In this document: positions 25,202-33,988 of the stretch, piece after piece
Layout of the letters: every line of letters starts with the position of its first letter
Position numbering within the stretch: position 1 is the first letter of the stretch
Assembly (NCBI GenBank): GCA_963756525.1
Contig: CAVWNR010000009.1
Location: forward strand, 186,001-250,000
DNA length: 64,000 nt
Reading direction: 5' to 3'
DNA from: CAVWNR01 sp963756525
GTDB taxonomy: Bacteria > Actinomycetota > Actinomycetes > Mycobacteriales > Jatrophihabitantaceae
Program-made: the position numbers and the translations under genes
Notes under the pieces: model-generated
Database searches by the model: none
The model's input: only the letters and a program-made list of their open reading frames with translations
What the model was told of the DNA's origin: nothing

Positions 25202-25720
25202 ATGACGGCATTCCTCCTGGGCTGGAAGGCTCGAGTGATCGCAACCGACCCGCGCTATGAGGTCTCATCGCGCGCGGCGCTGGTGGCGCTGCTGATCGCG
25301 GCAGTGGCAGGCACGGTACACGGACTGTTCAGCCTGTATCGGGCGGCCGGCGGGAGCTGGCTGGTGGGCACGCTCGGTCGTCAGCTGGTCGATGAGTTTG
25401 CCGGCAAGCGTTGGCTGCTGGTTCCTGTGGCCGCGATCAAGATCGCGTTCGCGGTGCTGTCGTTGGTTCTCGCGAGGCTGGCCTGGCCGGGGAGTAGGCC
25501 CTGGCGGATCGTGTGCTGGGCGGGCGCCGCCGTGCTGGTGGTGTGGGGCGGGGTGAACACCCTCACCGGCAACCTCGTGCTTGCCGGCGTCGTCGTTCCC
25601 GGAGGCGGTTACGACCACGACGGCATGGTGGGCCACGCCTGGCTATGGGATCCGCTGTTTCTTGTCTGGGGGGTCGCGCTCGCAGTGGCGCTGCTTCTCA
25701 CACGTGGCCGCGGCGCGTAG
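25202..25720 (+). CDS. DUF3995 domain-containing membrane protein
   Basis: This 172-residue protein has four hydrophobic segments (near residues 27-45, 78-98, 108-130 and 148-168) and the DUF3995 C-terminal signature: GNLVLAGVVVPGGGYDHDGM then GHAWLWDPLFLVWG. The family is a four-helix membrane protein of unknown function. ATG 25202 is the first start in frame after the stop of an upstream frame; no strong ribosome binding site is seen. A broken relative lies 2.6 kb upstream, pointing to duplication or an allelic scar. Confidence 0.7.
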   Translation: MTAFLLGWKARVIATDPRYEVSSRAALVALLIAAVAGTVHGLFSLYRAAGGSWLVGTLGRQLVDEFAGKRWLLVPVAAIKIAFAVLSLVLARLAWPGSRPWRIVCWAGAAVLVVWGGVNTLTGNLVLAGVVVPGGGYDHDGMVGHAWLWDPLFLVWGVALAVALLLTRGRGA

Positions 25721-26225
25721 CCGGCGGCCAGTATGCCCCGGTGGAGGATCCGCTTCCGGGCACCCTGACGATCATGGCCCGCGTGACACAAGGCGATCGA
25801 GCCTGCCCGAGACTCGCGGGCACGACGAGCTCACGGAGTGCAACTTTATACGTTCACCCGGCGGCGCGGATCCGTCCTCATTCGCGATCCGAAGCATTTC
25901 TTCTCAGATTCTGGCTACGCAATGTGACGACCGGGCGGTTCCCCCCGTAATGCCTGGCGCATCGCACGCAAGTAAGTAAACGGAATAGCAGTCGGCCGGG
26001 CGACGCTCGGCGAGGGCGTGGCGGCGCCATGGCGTTCTACCGGGCGATCGGCCGGGGGGACCGGGCGCCCGGCGTCGTGTCGCGCCCGGGTCGGCGCGGC
26101 CAGCGGCGGTGATCGCGGGCCGGGTCGGGCTGCGCCGGACGGGTCGTTTGGGCGATCGGAACGGTTCGCAACGGCAACCGGTCGTGCGGCGTGCCGCCCT
26201 GACCCGACCAAGTCGCCGGTCGCGG
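25721..26225. other. intergenic, nothing recognised
   Basis: About 500 bases of mixed composition with no supported gene, repeat or promoter. Confidence 0.3.
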
Positions 26226-26576
26226 TCAGCGGAGCAGTTGGTGGACCGTCGCGGCGATGTCGTCGGTGCTCAGCCAGGTGATGCGCCGCACCACGGCCTC
26301 GTCCACGTCGGGGAGGCGGTGATGGGCCAAGTGGTTACGCAGCTCGTAGAGGTTGGCCCACGGCTGGCTGGCCCGTACCGGCTGTCCGACGGCCGCGGTG
26401 TAGGCCAGGGCCTCGTTGCCGATGGCGATCCACAGCCGATGCAGGATCCAGCGGAAGCGCCGGTCGGTGTCGAAGCGCTCTGGGCCGGCCTCGTCACGCA
26501 ACGCGATGATCTCGGCCAGTAATGCGTCCAGCTCGAGCAGGGCGTGCCGTTCCGGCCGCACGACCTCGCCGCTCAC
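26226..26576 (-). CDS. HEPN (HepT-like) toxin-type protein lacking the target tyrosine
   Basis: This 116-residue helical protein has the HepT-like layout: LLELDALLAEIIALRDEAGP, a middle helix RRFRWILHRLWIAIGNEALA and the HEPN motif RNHLAHHRLPDVDE, i.e. R-x4-H, near residue 83. In MNT-HEPN toxin-antitoxin pairs HEPN proteins are RNases and their antitoxin partner transfers AMP to a Tyr that normally follows the motif (H-x-Y). Here the residues after the His are H-R, so the tyrosine is absent. Its ATG overlaps the stop of the MNT-like gene (ATGA), the usual operon order. RNase activity is plausible from the intact R and H but unproven. Confidence 0.7.
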   Translation of the reverse strand: MSGEVVRPERHALLELDALLAEIIALRDEAGPERFDTDRRFRWILHRLWIAIGNEALAYTAAVGQPVRASQPWANLYELRNHLAHHRLPDVDEAVVRRITWLSTDDIAATVHQLLR

Positions 26577-26866
26577 AGCGGTGAGGCGACACGCAGGTCC
26601 GGGCTGACGTTGGTGTTGGCGAGCGCGCCGTCGCTGAGCAGCTCGACCTCGGCGCCGAGCAGGCGGCTCGCTTCGATCTGGAACGTGAACGGGGCGAACG
26701 GATCGGCACTGGGCGAGATGTGGCCGCGCAGCCGGCCCGGTGAGGCGAACGCGAGCTCACTGATGCCATGCACCTCGGCGAGGCGGACCAGCTCGGCGGC
26801 GCGGGCCCGCACCAGTTCCTCACTCGCCGGCGGTGCCACCGGCGGCTCGACATGCGCCTGAGTCAT
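26573..26866 (-). CDS. degenerate MNT-type nucleotidyltransferase (putative antitoxin)
   Basis: This 97-residue protein aligns in length and order with small MNT nucleotidyltransferases: a lead helix RARAAELVRLAEVHGI, strand ELAFASPG, and a C-terminal helix-strand LLGAEVELLSDGALAN with a closing RVASPL. The family active site, GSx10DxD, should appear where the sequence has ASPGRLRGHISPSADPF; the Gly-Ser is replaced and no D-x-D is formed, so AMP transfer seems impossible. It probably acts, if at all, as a binding antitoxin. It precedes and overlaps the HEPN gene. ATG 26866 is chosen; another ATG lies ten codons upstream. Confidence 0.6.
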   Translation of the reverse strand: MTQAHVEPPVAPPASEELVRARAAELVRLAEVHGISELAFASPGRLRGHISPSADPFAPFTFQIEASRLLGAEVELLSDGALANTNVSPDLRVASPL

Positions 26867-27027
26867 GACCCAAACTCTATCGGGGCTCCGACCCATGACC
26901 CGCGACGGCGAGGGGGGTGGGCCGGTGACGATCGCCGAGCGGGCCCGGACGGCTCGTCGAGCTGCCTGCGGCCGCGGGGCCGGTCGTCCCGGCTCGGCGC
27001 GGTCGCCGTCTGTGGCTGTGGCTGCTG

Positions 27028-28017
27028 GTGGCAGCGCTCGGGCTGGTTGCTGCCGCGGCCGTGGCCAGCGCGGCCACGGTGGACTCCGACAGCGGCACCG
27101 ACCTGGCCGGGCTGGCCCGCGAGCTCGGGGGCCAGCTGGCCCGGCTGCGGTGGCAGTTCACCGGTGTGGTGGTCGTGCTTGCCGGCCTGCACTATCTGGC
27201 CACCGCGGTCGCCGCCCGGGCCGCCGCCGGGGTTCCGCTGCCGCTCGGGGAGACCGTGCTGGTGCAGCTCGCCGCGGCCGCGGCCAACCGGCTCACCCCG
27301 GCCGGGCTCGGCGGGTCAGCGCTGACCGCGCGGTATTTCACCCGACGCGGGATGCCCGTTCAGGGCGCGGTCGGTGCGGTCGGCGCGCTGGCGGTGCTCG
27401 GCGCGCTGGCCGACCTGCTGGTGCTGTGCGCGCTGGCGCTGGCCGGCGCGTCGCTCGGGTTGACCGGTTCGACGCAGCTGTTCCGGCGGCTGGTCGGCCA
27501 TGTCACCGGGCTACTCGGCCCGATCCGCTCGCCGTGGCTGTGGCTGGCCGTCGCGGTGGCCGGCGGCACGGCGCTGGGCGCCTGGCTGGTTCGGCATCAC
27601 GGCGGGCGCGCGGCGCGCTGGGCGCCGCTGTGGGCTCCGCTGCGGGCTCCGCTGCGCCGCCTGGCCCGCCAGCCACGCTCGCTCGCCGCGCTGCTGGCCG
27701 CCTCCGGCGCGACCACCCTGCTGCTCGGCTGCGCGTTCGTGGCCACCACCCGGATGCTTCCCGGCCCACCCCCGGCCGAAGGCAGCGGCGCGCTGCTGAT
27801 CGCGTTTATGCTCGGCTCTGCGGCCGGATCGGCGGTCCCCGTGCCGGCCGGGCTCGGCTCCACCGAGGCCGCGTTGGTCGTGGTCCTGGTCAGCGCCCGG
27901 GTGCCGACACCGCAGGCCATCGAACAGGTCCTCATCTTCCGGCTGATCACCTTCTGGGCGCCGGCCCTCCTCGGCGTCCTGGCCACCCGCCACCTCCACC
28001 GGCGCCGCGCGCTGTGA
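27028..28017 (+). CDS. lysylphosphatidylglycerol synthase TM / flippase-like (UPF0104) membrane protein
   Basis: This 329-residue, Ala/Leu-rich protein has about eight membrane segments. Family features include AARAAAGVPLPLGETVLVQL, AAAANRLTPAGLGGSALTAR with the conserved N-R-x-T-P-x-G-x-G-G, and the late PVPAGLGSTEAALVVVLVSA segment (P-x-P-G-G-L-G-x-x-E in relatives). It belongs with the membrane domain of MprF-type proteins and flippase-like transporters (PF03706). The GTG at 27028 leaves the first membrane helix short; the neighbouring frame upstream (from GTG 26925, with a GGGGGGTGG-like site) suggests the true N-terminus was shifted by an indel near 26990. Substrate unknown. Confidence 0.72.
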   Translation: MAALGLVAAAAVASAATVDSDSGTDLAGLARELGGQLARLRWQFTGVVVVLAGLHYLATAVAARAAAGVPLPLGETVLVQLAAAAANRLTPAGLGGSALTARYFTRRGMPVQGAVGAVGALAVLGALADLLVLCALALAGASLGLTGSTQLFRRLVGHVTGLLGPIRSPWLWLAVAVAGGTALGAWLVRHHGGRAARWAPLWAPLRAPLRRLARQPRSLAALLAASGATTLLLGCAFVATTRMLPGPPPAEGSGALLIAFMLGSAAGSAVPVPAGLGSTEAALVVVLVSARVPTPQAIEQVLIFRLITFWAPALLGVLATRHLHRRRAL

Positions 28018-28089
28018 CAACCGTGAGCAGGCGGCCAGGCATCCACCCGACTCCGCTGCGAGCGGGTGCCGCGCGAGTCGGCGGATGGA

Positions 28090-29391
28090 TCAGTGCGGTG
28101 GGTGGGTCCCTCGTCCGGGAGTCGTTAGCGGTGGCGGTGAGGGCCTCGCCGGCGCAGCCGGGGGCGTCGGTGACGGTGCGGGGTTCACCGGCGCGGGCGG
28201 GGGCTGCACGGGCGGGGGCTGCTGGACCGGCGCGGGCTCCGGCACCGGCGGTGGGATGTAGGGCGAGTTGCCGTCGCTGACGCACAGCGTGATCGTCGAA
28301 CCGGGCGTGGCGACGGTCGGCGCTTGGTAGCCGACCGAGTCGTACACGGCGTCACTGCCGCAGTACGGCTGCCCGGCGGCGAGCGCGTTGACCTTGAAGC
28401 CCTGCGCGGTGAGCGCCGCCTTGGCGGCGGCGAGCGGTTGGCCGATCACCGACTGCACCGGGATGCCGGTGGTGAGCGAACCGGTCAGGTCGTTCGGGCC
28501 GGGCCAGCTCCAGGACTGGGTCTGGAGCAGCGGGTTGAGCGCGGCGAGCCACAGGTTCGCGGCGATGGCTCCGGTGACCGCGGGCGAGCTCGCGGCGTCG
28601 GTGTTGTTGATGCCGGGCAGCCCGGACGCCGGCGCGGAGGGGTTGGCGACGTTGACGATGCCGGTGGCGGCCGCGTAGTTCGGGGTGATGCCGGCGAACC
28701 ACAGCGCGCCGTTGGACTTGTTGTCACCGGCGGTCCCGGTGCCGGTCTTGCCGGCGACGACCCGCGCGGCCCCGCCGTTGTTGTAGTAGCCCTGGAACAC
28801 CGTGGCGGAGGTGCCGGCGCCTTGGGTGTCACCGGCCAGGATCTGCACCGCCTCGCGGGCCACCTGCGGGGCCATCTGCGCGCTGCAGGCGCTGCGTTTG
28901 ACCGGCACCGACTTGCCGCCCGAGTCGGTGATCGACAGCACCGGGGCGGGCGGGCAGAACACCCCGTCGTTGGCGACCGCGGCGTACGCTCCGGCGAGCT
29001 CGAGCGGGCTGGCCGCGAAGCCGCCGCCGAGCATGAAGCTGGTCAGCTGCTTGGAGGCGATGGTGTCGGCTTGCGCCTTGAGGCTGGTCACGCCGAGGCT
29101 GAGCGCGGTGTCGACGTACGGGCTCAGGTCGCAGCCGCTGAACAGCTTGTCGGCCATCTCCACGTAGAACGTGTTCGACGAGCGGGCGGTGGCGTCGGCG
29201 AGCGTGTCGACGGTCGGGAAGTACTCACCGGCCAGGTTGTTCCATCCACCGGTCGCGTTCGGGCAGGTCGTCGAGTTGTACGGGCTCGGCGCGCTGAGCG
29301 TCCAGTCCGGCTGCACACCGGCCTTCAACGCGGCGAGCAGGCCGAACAGCTTGAACGTCGACGCGCCGTCGCCGCTTAGATCAACCAGCAC
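28090..29391 (-). pseudogene. penicillin-binding protein, transpeptidase plus PASTA, truncated at the N-terminus
   Basis: The 433-residue product begins directly at the active-site serine region GASTFKLFGLLAALKAG (S-x-x-K), followed by the SSN motif in ARSSNTFYVEMADKL near residue 72 and the KTG motif in VAGKTGTGTAGDN near residue 214. A PASTA domain follows (VIGQPLAAAKAALTAQGFKV) and then a Pro-rich tail. A class A penicillin-binding protein should have about 300 more residues in front (transglycosylase and start of the transpeptidase), but a stop lies about 17 codons upstream of the start. It is therefore a 5'-truncated gene, unlikely to be exported because no signal anchor remains. It follows the kinase gene on the same strand. 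Confidence 0.7.
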
Positions 29392-29436
29392 GAACGCTTG
29401 GTTCGGCCAACACGCACACCGATTAGGTGCGCACGG

Positions 29437-30075
29437 TCAAGCAGGCGGCTCCACGAGCCGGAATTCTGGCGATGCCTGGTTGTCCGGCCGGTCGCTAGCC
29501 ACCACCACATCGGCGGTCAGGTCAGGCCGCTGACCCACGATGTAGCGGTCTTCGGCGGGGATCCACTCGCCGAGCCACTGCGACCGGGCCCCGTGCCCGT
29601 CCCGGGCCAGCCCGCGACGCAACCGCACCGCTCGATGCGCAACGCAGAAGATTCGGAAGTCGTAGTGGTCCCGCAGTCGCAGCTCGGTGCAGTAAATGCC
29701 CTCCACCACGACGGTTACGTCGGCCGGAACCGAGATCCACTCGGCTAACTCGTCGGTGGGCCAGTCATAGCGCTGGTACCGAATTGCAGTGCCCGCTGCC
29801 GCAGGCGCGACGACCTGCCGTAGCAGCCGGTCCAAGTCAAATTGCTCATCGGCGCCCACCACCCCGTCGGAACGTTCGGCGCGAGGCCGGTAGAAGTCGT
29901 CTCCATGCACGACCACCGCACCGTCGATGTGGGCGGCCAGTAGGTCGGCCAGGGTGCTCTTGCCGGATCCGCCCGGGCCGTCGATGCCGACGAGTACTAC
30001 AGAGCGCCCCTCGGGCGCGGCCATCAGCGCCGCTCGGGCGAGCAGAGAGGGATCACATGTCCCATCCGCCGACAT
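29437..30075 (-). CDS. uridine kinase-like P-loop NTPase
   Basis: This 212-residue protein has a Walker A GIDGPGGSGKSTLADLL near residue 28, then AAHIDGAVVVHGDDFYRPR, VVVEGIYCTELRLRDHYDFR and the arginine-rich RAVRLRRGLARDGHGARSQW. This is the layout of the uridine kinase/phosphoribulokinase-like family, where the DDFY segment holds the catalytic Asp; many such small actinobacterial kinases have unknown phosphate acceptors. ATG 30075 is preferred over an upstream start at 30108 because homology begins there. It is an upstream neighbour of the truncated penicillin-binding protein on the minus strand. Confidence 0.8.
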   Translation of the reverse strand: MSADGTCDPSLLARAALMAAPEGRSVVLVGIDGPGGSGKSTLADLLAAHIDGAVVVHGDDFYRPRAERSDGVVGADEQFDLDRLLRQVVAPAAAGTAIRYQRYDWPTDELAEWISVPADVTVVVEGIYCTELRLRDHYDFRIFCVAHRAVRLRRGLARDGHGARSQWLGEWIPAEDRYIVGQRPDLTADVVVASDRPDNQASPEFRLVEPPA

Positions 30076-30591
30076 TGGGTCAGTATCGCAGGACAGCCTA
30101 TGCCACAAGCGGCCGCAGCATCGTCATGATCCCCAATGCCTGATCAGTCCTCAACGTCTGCTTCCACCCGGCGAGAACCAGACCCTCACCAACCAGCTTG
30201 CACGCCACCTCGGCGCCGCCCGCGCCGCCACCGTCACCGCACAGCCACAACCCTCATGGACATGTCGACAACGATGAAGCGCAGCAATCACTGGGCATCC
30301 AAGCGAATGATCATGAGAAGGCGGCTTATGCCGACCTCGGCATAGACGACACCAGATTCGGGTCGTCGAACACCGGGTCCAGCGCGGTCGGGCCGTGAGA
30401 AACCCGCATCCAGCGGGTGTCCCTTCCGTGCTTAGGGAATAAGATCGTCAACTCATGTTCTTCTTGCACAGAAGGGCATCCGCGCGCTAGGCCCGCCCAC
30501 AATCTCAGTCAACGCCGTGCATCCAGGGTCACTCGGCGGCCGTCGCCGTTCGTTCGACCAGCGGTCGACGTTGCGACGGCGAAGGCAGGGG
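30076..30591. other. intergenic between kinase and LacI locus
   Basis: About 500 bases with no supported gene. Short plus-strand ORFs (for example SLGIQANDHEKAAYADLGID near 30290) are not recognised. Confidence 0.3.
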
Positions 30592-30620
30592 TTGACGGTT
30601 CGACTGAACCGGGTTAGTGT
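30592..30620 (+). promoter_or_regulatory. sigma-70-type promoter of the glycan locus
   Basis: TTGACG at 30592-30597 and TAGTGT at 30615-30620 are separated by 17 bases, a good match to a housekeeping promoter 37 bases upstream of the LacI start. Two similar words, TGAACCGGGTTAG at 30605-30617 and TGACCGGTTTAG at 30632-30643, overlap and follow it and could be autoregulator sites; that part is inference. Confidence 0.55.
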
Positions 30621-30656
30621 CTGGGATCACTTGACCGGTTTAGGACGGTGGACTGA

Positions 30657-31757
30657 GTGGTGGGCTCGCGGCGTCCGACGATCTCTGATGTTGCCCGGCA
30701 CGCGGGGGTGTCCAAGGGGGCGGTCTCGTTTGCGTTGAATGGCCGCGACGGGGTGTCGGTGCAGACGCGGGCGCGGATTCTGGATTCGGCCCGTGTGTTG
30801 GGTTGGCGGCCCAGTCATCGGGCGAGGTCGTTGTCGGTTTCTCGTGCGTTCGCCTGCGGGTTGGTGTTGGCTCGTGCGCCGGAGTTGTTGGGCGTGGACC
30901 CGTTCTTTCCGTCGTTCATCGCCGGGGTTGAGACGGTGTTCGCGCCGGCGGGATATGCGCTGGTGCTGCAGGTGGAGGTCGGTGAGGGAGCGGAGGAGGG
31001 CCGCTACCGCAAGCTGGCCGGGGAGGGGCGGGTCGATGGTGTGTTCGTCGTGGACCTGCGGGTGGCGGACGCGCGGATCGGGTTGCTGGCTGAGTTGGAT
31101 CTGCCCGCGGTGACGTTGAACCGGCCCAACATTCCCTCACGGTTTCCCGCGGTGTGCGCGGATGACCGGGTGGGTATCGGGGAGGCGACCCGGCATCTGC
31201 TCGAACTGGGTCACACGCGGATCGCGCACGTGTGCGGGCCGATGGACTTTTTGCACAGTGTGGGTCGCCGCGATGCGTGGCTGACCGCGCTGAGGGAGGC
31301 CGGCGTGGCGCCGGGTCCGGTGGTGGTATCGGACTTCACCGCAGCGGGTGGTGCGGCCGCGACGGCGCAGCTGCTGGATGGTGTCGACGCTCCGACCGCG
31401 ATCGTCTACGCCAACGACCTGATGGCGATCGCCGGCGTGGGGGTGGCTCACGGCCGCGGATTGCGGGTTCCGGGTGACCTGTCGGTGACCGGGTTCGACG
31501 ACACCGAGATGGCCTCGCATCTGCACCCGCCGCTGACCACGGTCACGACGAACCCGTTCGGCTGGGGGCAAGTCGCCGCGGGCAAGCTGCTGAACCTGAT
31601 CGAGGGAACAGATCGGTCGGCGAGCGCCGACATCGAGATTGAGCCCGGGCATCTGCAGGTGCGTGGTTCGACCGCCAAGCCGCCCAGGCGTGCATCCGAG
31701 CACCCGCCGCGGCGGCGCCGCGCCCGGCAAGAAACCGCGAATCGTAAGGAGAAGTGA
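30657..31757 (+). CDS. LacI family transcriptional regulator
   Basis: This 366-residue regulator has the N-terminal LacI HTH (PTISDVARHAGVSKGAVSFA, hinge helix SHRARSLSVSRAF) and a periplasmic-binding-like sensor domain (FPSFIAGVETVFAPAGYALV, GVFVVDLRVADARIGLLAEL, HVCGPMDFLHSVGRRDAWLT, LSVTGFDDTEMASHLHPPLT). It most likely represses the transport and glycosidase genes that follow, releasing on binding their sugar. The tail after about residue 340 is basic and unusual for the family. The start is GTG 30657 (a second GTG follows). The stop TGA overlaps the ATG of the solute-binding protein by one base, so regulator and transporter are in one operon. Confidence 0.92.
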   Translation: MVGSRRPTISDVARHAGVSKGAVSFALNGRDGVSVQTRARILDSARVLGWRPSHRARSLSVSRAFACGLVLARAPELLGVDPFFPSFIAGVETVFAPAGYALVLQVEVGEGAEEGRYRKLAGEGRVDGVFVVDLRVADARIGLLAELDLPAVTLNRPNIPSRFPAVCADDRVGIGEATRHLLELGHTRIAHVCGPMDFLHSVGRRDAWLTALREAGVAPGPVVVSDFTAAGGAAATAQLLDGVDAPTAIVYANDLMAIAGVGVAHGRGLRVPGDLSVTGFDDTEMASHLHPPLTTVTTNPFGWGQVAAGKLLNLIEGTDRSASADIEIEPGHLQVRGSTAKPPRRASEHPPRRRRARQETANRKEK

Positions 31758-33043
31758 TGAAGTCACAAGTCGTGCTGGCTGCGTCGGTCACGCTGATGCT
31801 AGGCGCCGCGGCGGCCTGCGGAGGCGGTGGTGGCTCTTCGGGCAGCGGCGCCGCGAAGGCGCATGGGCCGATCAATATCTGGTATTCCAACAACGCCCAG
31901 GAAGTCGCCTGGGGGAAGCAGATGGTTGCTTCGTGGAACGCCGCGCACCCGAGTGAGAAGGTCTCCGCGCAGGAGATCCCGGCCGGCAAGTCATCCGAGG
32001 AGGTGATCGGCGCGGCCATCACCGCCGGCACCGAACCGTGCCTGATTTATAACACCTCGCCGGCATCGGTGCCGACGTTCCAACAGCAGGGCGGCCTGGT
32101 GGCGCTGAATACTTTCCCGGACGGGGCCAGCTATATCGAGGCTCGGACCGGAGCGAAGGCCTCGCAGTACAAGTCGCCGGACGGCAAGTACTACCAGCTG
32201 CCGTGGAAGTCCAACCCCGTCATGATCTTCTACAACAAGAAGGCGTTCACCAAGGCCGGCATCAGCACCACGAATCCGCCGTTGGCCAGCTACAACCAGT
32301 TCCTGGCCACCGCGAGCAAGGTTGTCGCCTCGCACGCGGCGAAGTACGCGATCTACCCCGCGCCGTCGAGTGAGTTCTACCAGTCCTGGTATGACTTCTA
32401 TTCGATGTACGCCGCGGAGAGCGGCGGCAAACAGCTGGTGGAGAACGGCAAGGCCACGTTCAACGACGCCGCCGGCCAAGCGGTCGCCGCTTTCTGGGCG
32501 CAGATTTACAGGGAGAACCTGGCCGGCAAGGAGACCTACAACGGAGACGCGTTCGCCGACGGCACTTCGGCGATGGCGATCGTCGGCCCGTGGGCCATCG
32601 CCTCCTACCAGGGCAAGGTCGACTGGGGGGTGGTTCCGGTGCCCACCTCTAGCGGCAATACCAGCGACACCCAGCCCACCTTCAGCGACGCGAAGAACAT
32701 CGCCATCTACGCCTCGTGCAAGAACCAGGCCACCGCCTGGGACTTCCTCAAGTTCTCCACCAGCACCGACGAGGACGGCAAGCTGCTGAGCATGACCGGA
32801 CAGATGCCGATGCGGCAGGGCCTGCAGCAGCTTTACGCGGCGTACTTCAAAGCGAACCCGGAGTACAACACGTTCGCGGCCGAGGCCGCGCACGTGGTCG
32901 AGGTGCCTAACGTGGCGAACTCGATCGAGGTGTGGCAAACCTTCCGCGACGCCTGGAGCAAGTCGGTGATCTTCGGCCAGCAAGACCCGAACCAGGCCCT
33001 GGCCGGCGCCGCATCCAAGATCAACCAGCTGGTCAAGGGCTGA
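31757..33043 (+). CDS. sugar ABC transporter, extracellular solute-binding lipoprotein
   Basis: This 428-residue lipoprotein captures the sugar outside the membrane. A signal peptide ends in the lipobox AAAC near residue 21 followed by a Gly-rich tether. The mature protein has family 1 solute-binding features: INIWYSNNAQEVAWGKQMVA, PWKSNPVMIFYNKKAFTKAG near residue 155, GTSAMAIVGPWAIASYQGKV near residue 275 and PMRQGLQQLYAAYFKANPEY. The start ATG 31757 has AAGGAG five bases upstream. The gene follows LacI with a one-base overlap and is followed by two permeases, so it is the substrate receptor of this locus. Likely substrate from context is a mannose-containing oligosaccharide. Confidence 0.93.
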   Translation: MKSQVVLAASVTLMLGAAAACGGGGGSSGSGAAKAHGPINIWYSNNAQEVAWGKQMVASWNAAHPSEKVSAQEIPAGKSSEEVIGAAITAGTEPCLIYNTSPASVPTFQQQGGLVALNTFPDGASYIEARTGAKASQYKSPDGKYYQLPWKSNPVMIFYNKKAFTKAGISTTNPPLASYNQFLATASKVVASHAAKYAIYPAPSSEFYQSWYDFYSMYAAESGGKQLVENGKATFNDAAGQAVAAFWAQIYRENLAGKETYNGDAFADGTSAMAIVGPWAIASYQGKVDWGVVPVPTSSGNTSDTQPTFSDAKNIAIYASCKNQATAWDFLKFSTSTDEDGKLLSMTGQMPMRQGLQQLYAAYFKANPEYNTFAAEAAHVVEVPNVANSIEVWQTFRDAWSKSVIFGQQDPNQALAGAASKINQLVKG

Positions 33044-33055
33044 CCGGCGGCAACG

Positions 33056-33988
33056 ATGAGCGCTGTAGCGACGCCTACCAGGCGCGGGTCGCGGGGCAAG
33101 CGGGTGGCGGAGCTGATGCTCGGTCGCCACCCGATCGGGCTGCTCTTCGGCGCGCCCTACGCGCTGTTCATCGCCGTGGTGTTCGCCTATCCGCTGGGCC
33201 TGGCGGTCTGGATTTCGTTTCACCGCTACTTCTTCGCCGCGCCCGGGGTCAGCGTGCCACGCCCGTTCGTCGGGCTGTCCAATTACCGGGCGGCGGTGTC
33301 CGACCCGGCGGTACGTCAGTCGTTCCTGAACATCCTGATCTTCCTGGTGATCAACGTTCCGCTGACGGTCGCGCTGGCGCTGCTGCTGGCCACCGCACTG
33401 AACGCCGCGATCCCCTTCCGGGCATTCTTCCGGGTCGCCTATTACGTGCCCTACGTGACCGCGAGCGTGGCGGTGGTGGGGGTGTGGCTGTTTCTGTTCA
33501 GCTCAACCGGTCTGGTCAACCACGTGCTGGGCGGGCTGGCGCCCACCCCGTCGTGGTTGGTCAACGAGGCATGGGCGATGCCGTCGATCGCGGTCTACGT
33601 CACCTGGAAGCAGCTGGGCTTTTTCATCCTGTTGTACCTGGCCGCGCTACAGAACGTGCCGAAGGAGCTGTATGAGTCCGCCGCGGTGGACGGCGCGTCG
33701 AAGTGGCGCGCGTTCCTCGCCGTGACGGTGCCGGGTGTCCGCCCGGCGACCACCCTGGTCACCCTGTTGGCGATCATCACCGGCGCGAACCTGTTCACCG
33801 AGCCGTACCTGCTCACCGGCGGCGGCGGCCCGAACGGCAAGTCCGCCTCCCCGGTGCTGCTGATGTATCAGCGCGGCATCGAGCAGAACCATCCCGACCT
33901 CGCCTCGGCGATCGGCGTCATCCTGGTGATCGGGGTGCTGCTCATCGCCGGGATTCAACAATTGCTGGAACGGCGGGCGAATCGATGA
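33056..33988 (+). CDS. carbohydrate ABC transporter permease (MalF/UgpA-like)
   Basis: This 310-residue membrane protein is the first permease. Six membrane helices are visible; the first is IGLLFGAPYALFIAVVFAYP. The EAA loop that contacts the ATPase is ESAAVDGASKWRAFLAVTVP near residue 205. The segment GANLFTEPYLLTGGGGPNG with the late DLASAIGVILVIGVLLIAGI is typical of MalF-like sugar permeases. It starts 12 bases after the binding-protein stop, and its stop overlaps the next permease start (ATGA). It forms the membrane channel with the product of 33985-34884. Confidence 0.93.
   Translation: MSAVATPTRRGSRGKRVAELMLGRHPIGLLFGAPYALFIAVVFAYPLGLAVWISFHRYFFAAPGVSVPRPFVGLSNYRAAVSDPAVRQSFLNILIFLVINVPLTVALALLLATALNAAIPFRAFFRVAYYVPYVTASVAVVGVWLFLFSSTGLVNHVLGGLAPTPSWLVNEAWAMPSIAVYVTWKQLGFFILLYLAALQNVPKELYESAAVDGASKWRAFLAVTVPGVRPATTLVTLLAIITGANLFTEPYLLTGGGGPNGKSASPVLLMYQRGIEQNHPDLASAIGVILVIGVLLIAGIQQLLERRANR

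Noticed and set aside
31991..33223. Minus-strand ORF opposite the sugar-binding protein
   Set aside because: No motif, and the plus strand is a clear solute-binding lipoprotein and permease.
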